Origin: Candidatus Aminicenantota bacterium
Lineage (GTDB): Bacteria; Acidobacteriota; Aminicenantia; Aminicenantales; Aminicenantaceae
Direction: 5' to 3'
Assembly (NCBI GenBank): GCA_023135995.1
Contig: JAGLRY010000168.1
Coordinates: 1-7,473 of the forward strand
DNA length: 7,473 bases
Below the pieces are notes generated by a model. That model saw only the letters and a list, made by a program, of their open reading frames with translations. It searched no databases and was not told the DNA's origin. Of this stretch, positions 1-4,519 are shown piece after piece (position 1 is the stretch's first letter; each line of letters opens with the position of its first letter). Both the position numbers and the translations under genes were made by a program.

Positions 1-2
1 TG

Positions 3-707
3 GGTTTACGTGCCCAAACAGGAGACTTTAAATTTTCTGCTGCGGGTGAAGACCTTGTGGGGGGATTGACGAAATCGATATCTTTCCGGCCTATTGATGA
101 CCTTATAACATATATGCCGATGCTCAATCGACGCCTGCGCCACAATGTCGCCAGGCTGAGGCGGTTTATGGGAACGGACCAGGAAGTCGAGTTCACCGTA
201 GAAAACGGTGTTCTGAGCATTCTCCAGTCCAGGGCTGCGGAGGTCGGGAAAAACCAGGAAGAGAGGGCCTTCGAAGACCCGGGTGAAGAGGCAGCGTGCG
301 GCATCGGGATCCGCGGCAGTGCTTTCCGCGGCGTTGTTGCCTTCGATAAAAAGGACCTCGAAGAGATCTCTAAGGAAGATCTCTCCAAACGGGACGATGT
401 GGATGGCGTGATCTTACTCCTTGAAAGTCCTGCACCGGAGCATATACCACTGGTCCTGTCCGCAGATGCACTGCTTGCGGCCAAGGGCGGATCGACATCA
501 CATGCCGCTATCGCGATCAACGGGATCGAAGACAGCGACTACAGCGCGGTGATGAGTGCAACCGGCCTGCACGTGAACACCCGCAAACACGAAGCTGTGA
601 TCACCGAGAAAAATGGGGATATCCGCCATTTGATCCGCAAGCACGACGTCATCTCCATCCACGGAACAACGGGAAATGTCTACGTTGGCACCCGACCCAC
701 AATCTAA
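3..707 (+). CDS. PEP/pyruvate phosphotransferase-like protein (PPDK/PEP-synthase family), C-terminal part, 5' end outside the window
   Basis: The reading frame is open from the window edge, giving 234 visible residues, so the start is missing; the GTG at 57 is internal. Visible residues about 1-85 match the end of the ATP-grasp PEP/pyruvate-binding domain: AGEDLVGGLTKS, then a stretch ending in the ILQSRAAE element typical of this fold (ILQxR). Residues about 135-234 are the PEP-utiliser mobile domain. It contains GGSTSHAA, whose histidine (codon 501-503) is the expected phosphorylated residue, and it closes with DVISIHGTTGNVYVG. Known family chemistry is phosphoryl transfer from ATP to the histidine and on to an acceptor such as pyruvate. 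The protein stops right after the mobile domain, so the C-terminal PEP/pyruvate TIM barrel of classical PPDK and PpsA is absent from the 3' side. Acceptor and product therefore cannot be assigned. The product is probably cytoplasmic. Family call is firm, exact reaction is not. Confidence 0.85.
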   Translation, partial: GLRAQTGDFKFSAAGEDLVGGLTKSISFRPIDDLITYMPMLNRRLRHNVARLRRFMGTDQEVEFTVENGVLSILQSRAAEVGKNQEERAFEDPGEEAACGIGIRGSAFRGVVAFDKKDLEEISKEDLSKRDDVDGVILLLESPAPEHIPLVLSADALLAAKGGSTSHAAIAINGIEDSDYSAVMSATGLHVNTRKHEAVITEKNGDIRHLIRKHDVISIHGTTGNVYVGTRPTI

Positions 708-851
708 AAATATAAGCCGGTTAAAAGATTTATCTCTATCGGCCACTATCTGGCTCATTACAAAAAAGGCCGAGTCTTGGATTCTATTCATTTGTCATCT
801 TAAAAGGACAGATAAAAGCCCACGAATTTGCAGCTGCCCCATATACTCTCT

Positions 852-881
852 TTGGCACAATAATTGCTTAAAAAATATGTA
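852..881 (+). promoter_or_regulatory. possible promoter of the small lipoprotein gene
   Basis: TTGGCA (852-857) resembles a -35 box, and TATGTA (876-881) follows after 18 bp in AT-rich sequence, 40 bp before the ATG at 922. The -10 match is weak. The rest of the 214-bp gap after the PEP-utiliser gene (708-921) shows no convincing terminator or RNA. The only inverted repeat noticed, TCGGCC...GGCCGA, has a long loop and no T-tract. Confidence 0.3.
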
Positions 882-921
882 AAAGTGGATAAATGTTAGG
901 AATTTACTACGGGAGAGTGTT

Positions 922-1293
922 ATGAAAAAGTTATGGATAGTGTTCATTGTTTTAACATTTCTATCCTGCACCAAACACATCATCAATCAGGATACGACTT
1001 TTCTGGACAATCATACGTTTGAGGAAGTGTGGGAGGCATCCGTAAGGGCAGTAAAAGATATTGATTTTACCATAGATAGTATGGATAAAGAGACGGGATT
1101 CATCTCGGCTGAAAGCGGAAGGCGTGTTTTTGAGAGCAGGCCCCCACGGTTATCGATTATGATCACAGAGATGGACAGCAAGGTCAGTGTTGATTGCAGG
1201 GTTTTTCAGAAAGAATTTATCGACTTGGGAGGTCACGGAAAAAAGACAGTCCGGAATTTCATGACCGCCCTGAATATGAATCTCAACAGGTAG
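922..1293 (+). CDS. small predicted lipoprotein, function unknown
   Basis: This encodes 123 residues, and GGGAGAG lies 5 bp before the ATG. The N-terminus has a Lys pair, a hydrophobic core (residues 4-15) and FLSC with Cys16, a plausible lipobox for signal peptidase II. Thr at +2 does not signal inner-membrane retention, so an outer-membrane or periplasm-facing anchor is likely if E. coli sorting rules apply. The mature part is about 107 residues and has a pattern seen in many small periplasmic domains: a helix (TFEEVWEASVRAVKDI), then a strand with 'DKETGFISAES', a further strand pair, and a C-terminal helix. That alternation resembles helix-grip/BamC-like lipoproteins, but this is a fold impression only. 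I do not recognise a named family. It is monocistronic and converges with the csp gene downstream. Confidence 0.75.
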   Translation: MKKLWIVFIVLTFLSCTKHIINQDTTFLDNHTFEEVWEASVRAVKDIDFTIDSMDKETGFISAESGRRVFESRPPRLSIMITEMDSKVSVDCRVFQKEFIDLGGHGKKTVRNFMTALNMNLNR

Positions 1294-1360
1294 TTCTAGA
1301 AATCCCTTCGCTTATTTGTGGTTCTAAATTATCTATTCAGGGGAAAATCAATTAAATGCA

Positions 1361-1395
1361 AAAAAAAGGCACTGTCTCAAACCTGAGACAGTGCC
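1361..1395 (-). terminator. strong intrinsic terminator of the csp gene, possibly bidirectional
   Basis: A perfect 12-bp stem, GGCACTGTCTCA (1368-1379) with TGAGACAGTGCC (1384-1395), closes a 4-nt loop. Read on the minus strand it is followed by seven T residues (complement of 1361-1367). The stem ends 24 bp beyond the csp stop, the classic layout of a rho-independent terminator. Read on the plus strand it is followed only by CTTTAAAG, so it may also stop transcription from the small lipoprotein gene, less efficiently. Confidence 0.92.
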
Positions 1396-1419
1396 CTTTA
1401 AAGTCTTAGTTATAGCGAG

Positions 1420-1620
1420 CTAGACTATAGTAACTTTTGCTGCCGCAGGTCCCTTGGGTCCCTGTTCGATCTCAAAAGTCACTTTGTCGCCTTCATTGAG
1501 AGACTTAAAACCGGATGCGTTGATCGCTGAATGATGAACAAATACATCCGGACCGTCTTCCTGCTCGATGAAGCCAAAGCCTTTGCTGCTATTGAACCAT
1601 TTAACAGTTCCAGTAGCCAT
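1420..1620 (-). CDS. csp: cold-shock protein, single CSD domain (CspA family)
   Basis: This encodes 66 residues from the ATG at 1620, beginning MATGTVKWFN. The start is chosen because AAAGGAGT (1629-1636 on the complement) lies 8 bp upstream and because family members begin exactly here; an in-frame ATG 30 bp further upstream would add ten non-family residues. The single domain is a five-stranded OB fold. RNP1 is KGFGFI and RNP2 is VFVHHSAI, which carry the aromatic residues that bind single-stranded RNA or DNA. The protein closes with GPKGPAAAKVTIV. Known role: RNA chaperone that melts secondary structure, induced by cold or growth state depending on paralogue. It has its own promoter, a long leader and a strong terminator, so it is a monocistronic unit. 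Which paralogue (cold-induced or constitutive) cannot be told from the protein. Confidence 0.97.
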   Translation of the reverse strand: MATGTVKWFNSSKGFGFIEQEDGPDVFVHHSAINASGFKSLNEGDKVTFEIEQGPKGPAAAKVTIV

Positions 1621-1659
1621 AGTGACATACTCCTTTACTAAAATTCTCAATGTCCCAAA

Positions 1660-1698
1660 CTGAGGAATGCCACTTTCGCTAAAGGGAACTTCCTTCAG
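1660..1698 (-). promoter_or_regulatory. foldable element in the csp 5' leader
   Basis: On the minus strand the leader contains CTGAAGGAA (1698-1690) pairing with TTCCTCAG (1667-1660), with one bulged A. Inside the loop is a smaller hairpin, CTTTAGCGAAAG. The predicted transcript starts near 1741, so the leader is about 120 nt. Long structured leaders are known to act as thermosensors in cspA-type genes. A similar role here is inference, as I cannot recognise a conserved cold box. Confidence 0.4.
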
Positions 1699-1747
1699 AA
1701 CGGTACTAACCTGCCAAAAAAAGCACAGGCCTTAATTGATTAGCAGT

Positions 1748-1756
1748 ATTATACCA
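1748..1756 (-). promoter_or_regulatory. extended -10 promoter of the csp gene
   Basis: The complement reads TGGTATAAT, a consensus TATAAT (1753-1748) preceded by the TGn extension. No good -35 hexamer is visible at 15-18 bp; instead a long A/T run lies upstream (1761-1773). That fits an extended -10 promoter not needing a -35 contact. Predicted transcription start is around 1741. Confidence 0.7.
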
Positions 1757-1817
1757 TAACTTTTTAAAAAAAAGCCAGCAAAATTTTGTATTTCCAAATC
1801 CGCTTTGGAATAAACAA

Positions 1818-1846
1818 TTGACCCGGCCTTTCCAGGTGGGTAATAT
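1818..1846 (+). promoter_or_regulatory. sigma70-type promoter of the M24 peptidase gene
   Basis: TTGACC (1818-1823) and TAATAT (1841-1846) are separated by exactly 17 bp. Each has one or two differences from consensus. Predicted start is near 1853, inside the small palindrome TGGAATTCCA (1846-1855), giving a leader of about 65 nt. It is divergent from the csp promoter, about 60 bp away. Confidence 0.7.
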
Positions 1847-1876
1847 GGAATTCCATTGAGTTATAAAAATCATTTA

Positions 1877-1901
1877 ATTAACCTGAATAATTAAGGTTAA
1901 T
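1877..1901 (+). repeat. inverted repeat in the leader of the M24 peptidase gene
   Basis: Perfect 8-bp arms ATTAACCT (1877-1884) and AGGTTAAT (1894-1901) flank a 9-bp spacer. The repeat ends 4 bp before AGGAGG (1906-1911) and 17 bp before the ATG. It could be an operator downstream of the promoter or an RNA hairpin next to the ribosome-binding site. Neither is proven. Confidence 0.5.
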
Positions 1902-1918
1902 AAACAGGAGGAAGATCA

Positions 1919-3250
1919 ATGGCTAGAAAGATAAGTGTGACCTTTTTGATAATCATGACAGGGATATTGGCCTTAAATTCATACAGTCAAAACACCCATG
2001 ACGACATGGAAATCGCAAACATGATCCGGAGCGATAAATTCAATTATGTCCTGCCGAAGGCGATGAGAAACAACATCATCGACATGTGGATCATCATCGA
2101 TAAGGGTCGTGGGACAGAGCCTCTCTTTCGGGATTTCGGCTATGCGACAAGCAACGGGAACGGAATCTTTGTGTTCACGGACCGCGGGGGGAAACGGATT
2201 GAAAGGGCAGTCCTGGGTGGAGAGCCTGAGCTGCTCGTGGAAAGCGAGTCATACGATATCTTTGATAGCATAAGGAGTCTAAAATCGTTTGTCGCAGAAC
2301 GCGACCCGAAACGTATCGGTATCAACGTGTCGACAGCTACAGAGCTTTGGCCACCAGAAGGGCGCCATCTCACCGACGGCCTATCCCACACGGATTACAT
2401 TAATCTCAAAAAAGAGCTGGGCGAACCATATGCATCCCGTCTGGTGTCCGCGGAAAAACTGATTGCGGACTTTCGTTCGGAGAGGGTGGCGGGCGAGATC
2501 ATCGAATTTTCAAAGATCGCAAACATCACACGAAAACTTATCGAAAGGGCACTGTCTAACGAAGTCATAACTCCAGGCAAAACAACGATGAACGAAGTGT
2601 GCTGGTGGCTGGAGGAACAACAACAGGCCCTTGGTGTTGAAAGAGGCTGGCACCCCACAGTGTTTCTCAGCCCCCCAGATGGCAACGAGATCGCCAACAC
2701 GGACCGTGTCATTCAGCCCGGAGATGTCCTCCAGATCGACTGGGGCATCGGCCGGAACAACTTCTTCACTGATATGAAACGTTTTTCTTATGTCTTGAAG
2801 GAGGGTGAGACAGAGGTCCCAGCCTGGGTCAAGAAAGCATTCGACAATTCCCGAAAAATACGGGAGCTTGTGAGAGCGAATGTCAGATCAGGGAAAACCG
2901 GCAGGGAGCAGCTAGATAATCTCAAACGTTTGGTGGCTGAGGCCGGATTCGTCTATACCGAGGAGGAGCGTCCCAGCGATGTCCAAGGCGTGGAAGTCAA
3001 CATCGGCATGCACTCTGCCGGCAACTTAGGGCATGATGTGGGCGGTTCTCTTTTTGAGATCTTTCCCTTTCGCACGACTTTTAAAATCAGGCCCAACAGT
3101 CTGATCGCCTTTGAGTTCATCGTATTCACGCCAGCAGAGGAATGGGGCGGCAACAAGGTCCCGGTCTGTGTTGAGGAAAACGCACTGATCACAGAGCGAG
3201 GGATCGAGTGGGTCCATCCTCCCCAGGAACGAGTCTTGGTGATCAGGTAG
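1919..3250 (+). CDS. secreted M24-family metallopeptidase (Xaa-Pro aminopeptidase-like)
   Basis: This encodes 443 residues. AGGAGG (1906-1911) lies 7 bp before the ATG, which fixes the start. Residues 1-24 form a signal peptide (positive N-terminus, hydrophobic core, likely cleavage near SYS-Q), so the enzyme is probably periplasmic. Residues about 35-175 are the creatinase N-terminal domain. Residues about 185-440 are the pita-bread catalytic domain. Candidate dinuclear metal ligands, placed by spacing from E. coli PepP, are D274 (QIDWG), D285 (FFTDMKR; the same 11-residue spacing as in PepP), H365 and E399 (IAFEF), with E419 in VEENALIT. H365 and H372 fit the family's H-x2-G-x3-H-[DE] signature (HSAGNLGHD). 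The upstream substrate-contact His of PepP seems replaced (near N260), as is common in secreted subgroups. Expected role is release of N-terminal residues next to proline from imported or environmental peptides; true substrate is unknown. Own promoter. Confidence 0.9.
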   Translation: MARKISVTFLIIMTGILALNSYSQNTHDDMEIANMIRSDKFNYVLPKAMRNNIIDMWIIIDKGRGTEPLFRDFGYATSNGNGIFVFTDRGGKRIERAVLGGEPELLVESESYDIFDSIRSLKSFVAERDPKRIGINVSTATELWPPEGRHLTDGLSHTDYINLKKELGEPYASRLVSAEKLIADFRSERVAGEIIEFSKIANITRKLIERALSNEVITPGKTTMNEVCWWLEEQQQALGVERGWHPTVFLSPPDGNEIANTDRVIQPGDVLQIDWGIGRNNFFTDMKRFSYVLKEGETEVPAWVKKAFDNSRKIRELVRANVRSGKTGREQLDNLKRLVAEAGFVYTEEERPSDVQGVEVNIGMHSAGNLGHDVGGSLFEIFPFRTTFKIRPNSLIAFEFIVFTPAEEWGGNKVPVCVEENALITERGIEWVHPPQERVLVIR

Positions 3251-3274
3251 TAGTAATTCAGCAAATCAGCTCAT

Positions 3275-3300
3275 TCAGAATTCACGATTCTGACTTTTGT
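3275..3300 (+). terminator. possible weak terminator of the M24 peptidase gene
   Basis: TCAGAAT (3275-3281) and ATTCTGA (3287-3293) form a perfect 7-bp stem with a 5-nt loop. A T-rich run CTTTTGTCTT follows, starting 24 bp after the peptidase stop. Position is right, but the stem is AT-rich and weak. Confidence 0.4.
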
Positions 3301-3349
3301 CTTGTATCAAAATAATGTATAAATATTATCATACAGAGATGCTTTCCAA

Positions 3350-3500
3350 ATGAAAAACACATCGCCATACATAGAAAAGATTCTTGTTGAAGGATATCGC
3401 AAGATGCCACCATGGGAAAATTCGTTTGGCCTCCCTCTGGCTGGATAGAGAGACAATGATCCGCGTTTTTAATTGGGATCCAGAAATAAAGGGATACTGA
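3350..3500 (+). pseudogene. relic of a small hypothetical gene, partner of a nucleotidyltransferase gene
   Basis: From the ATG at 3350 the frame reads MKNTSPYIEKILVEGYRKMP and continues PWE to about 3418. It then loses sense and stops at 3446. From 3420 another frame carries on with IRLASLWLDRETM and VFNWDPEIKGY, ending at TGA 3498-3500. I recall a family of roughly 80-100 residue proteins, encoded just before nucleotidyltransferase genes, whose N-terminus resembles the first piece and whose C-terminus (RLASRWLD..., F-WDP...GY) resembles the second. Read this way the gene has lost about 35 middle codons and its frame, with a join near 3416-3422. There is no good ribosome-binding site. The family match is from memory and could not be searched. 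The alternative is chance open frames in a 336-bp intergenic region. Confidence 0.5.
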
Positions 3501-3501
3501 A

Positions 3502-3549
3502 ATGACAGGAGTCCTAGATCTTCTGGAAAAGACCCTCAAAGAGGATTAA
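3502..3549 (+). pseudogene. relic of a nucleotidyltransferase-like gene: start codon plus C-terminal tail
   Basis: An ATG lies one base after the stop of the preceding relic (TGA-A-ATG, 3498-3504). It opens a 15-codon frame, MTGVLDLLEKTLKED, ending at TAA 3547-3549. The peptide LGV-DLLE-AL-E is, to my knowledge, the usual C-terminal end of small nucleotidyltransferases of the AbiEii/MNT-like group paired with the family above. The pattern suggests a deletion that removed nearly the whole gene but left its first codon and tail. A peptide this short cannot carry the catalytic GS...DxD motif, so no activity is expected. Support rests on a short tail and on gene order. Confidence 0.4.
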
Positions 3550-3586
3550 TATTGGGTAAATCTTAATAAATAAAGGAGGCTTTATA

Positions 3587-4516
3587 ATGTCTGTTCGATA
3601 CGCTTTTTGTGTGATCCTTTGTCTTATCCTGGTTTTCGGTGCTTGTACATCAGAAAAGGCCGAACCGGAAAAAGCCGAGGAGGGAAAGGTTGCGTCTGAA
3701 AGGACCGAATCTGTAAAGACCCATTTGGGAGGCTGTATCCTACTCGCGCCGGCAGCAGAAGCACCCAGTGACCTGTATCAGGAAAGCGACGTTGTTTCGA
3801 CTGATGAATACAAACCGTTCACGAAAAAACTCTCGGTCTACGGCATTGTCCTGATCGGCCGCGATGATATCTCCGATGACTTTATGCGCAAGGTCGCTAA
3901 AGCCATAAAAGAGATGTTTCCGCAAGGGAATGGCATTGACGTGGAGCTGCAAAAAGAGCTTCTGAGGAACATGTACAAATACAAAACTGTGATCCCTTTC
4001 TTTAAGGGGCAAGACCATGAGTTCGCTCCTGAAGATGAAGCCGCGTGGGACCTCACCAGAAGCCAGAACAGCATATGCGACATTATTATGGAGGGTGTTC
4101 CCGGCCAGGTGAATGAGGTCGTCGAACACATCCTCCACCATGTGAGTGACGTCGGACTCCATTACACATTTCCCGATGAGTGGGGTATTTCGAAAACCTC
4201 GAAGGTCTATCAAGCGATGCAGGAGGCGATAGACAAGGAATATTATATTGTTGATCAATATGGGGAGCGCGATGACGAAGTCAGAAACAGAGTGTTGCTT
4301 CAGGAATTCGCTTATTGGGTCATCGGCTCTGGGTGGAACTTTCTAGGGCCTTACGCTCCGGATGCAGAGTGGAAGATCATCCGAACGGCATCTGACTTGA
4401 AGGAGAAGCTTCCTCTGTCCTATGAGCTTTTTGAAAGCACCATTCCTAAGGTCATGGTATCACCAAGCATAGACACACTCGAGGAGTTTAAAGAATTCGC
4501 AAGATCTGAGAACTAG
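3587..4516 (+). CDS. predicted lipoprotein of unknown function with a His-rich motif
   Basis: This encodes 309 residues. AAAGGAGG (3572-3579) lies 7 bp before the ATG. The signal peptide has a hydrophobic core at residues 6-19 and FGAC with Cys20 as lipidation site. A charged linker rich in Glu and Lys spans about 22-45. The globular part starts near residue 48. Residues 84-110 look like a strand (VYGIVLIGRDD) followed by an amphipathic helix. Residues 176-200 hold NEVVEHILHHVSDVGLHY and then FPDEWG, which clusters E180, H181, H184, H185, D188 and H192. Residues 236-254 hold a conserved-looking aromatic stretch, QEFAYWVIGSGWNFLGPYAP. The acidic/His cluster plus a later E240 could be a metal site, but no canonical HExxH is present, so I do not call it a peptidase. 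Its stop is 3 bp from the convergent sulfatase stop. No promoter of its own stands out in the AT-rich upstream DNA. Confidence 0.8.
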   Translation: MSVRYAFCVILCLILVFGACTSEKAEPEKAEEGKVASERTESVKTHLGGCILLAPAAEAPSDLYQESDVVSTDEYKPFTKKLSVYGIVLIGRDDISDDFMRKVAKAIKEMFPQGNGIDVELQKELLRNMYKYKTVIPFFKGQDHEFAPEDEAAWDLTRSQNSICDIIMEGVPGQVNEVVEHILHHVSDVGLHYTFPDEWGISKTSKVYQAMQEAIDKEYYIVDQYGERDDEVRNRVLLQEFAYWVIGSGWNFLGPYAPDAEWKIIRTASDLKEKLPLSYELFESTIPKVMVSPSIDTLEEFKEFARSEN

Positions 4517-4519
4517 CTG

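Noticed and set aside
498..791. 97-residue minus-strand open frame
   Set aside because: It is antisense to the phosphohistidine domain, whose family match is clear, and has no independent support.
727..872. Start-less frame in the 708-921 gap ending in a membrane-like stretch (GFYSFVILKGQIKAHEF...)
   Set aside because: About 48 codons with no start codon or ribosome-binding site, and no family recognised. Such frames occur by chance in AT-rich DNA.
676..882. 68-residue plus-strand open frame overlapping the end of the PEP-utiliser gene
   Set aside because: It overlaps a real gene in another frame, has no ribosome-binding site, and its composition (Cys, Trp, Lys scattered) looks random.
1361..1395. 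Perfect inverted repeat considered as an insertion-sequence end
   Set aside because: The short loop, flanking T-tract on the csp strand and position just past the csp stop make a terminator the simple explanation. No transposase or second copy is present.
1621..1650. Upstream ATG extending the cold-shock protein by ten residues
   Set aside because: The added residues are non-family and would place the start inside or before the good Shine-Dalgarno at 1629-1636, which serves the ATG at 1620.
3282..3539. 85-residue minus-strand open frame across the peptidase-lipoprotein gap
   Set aside because: No ribosome-binding site and no recognisable family; the plus strand of the same DNA carries the more meaningful relic peptides.
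3740..4258. 172-residue minus-strand open frame inside the 309-residue lipoprotein gene
   Set aside because: It is antisense to a gene with a good ribosome-binding site and signal peptide. Length alone is explained by complementary codon use.
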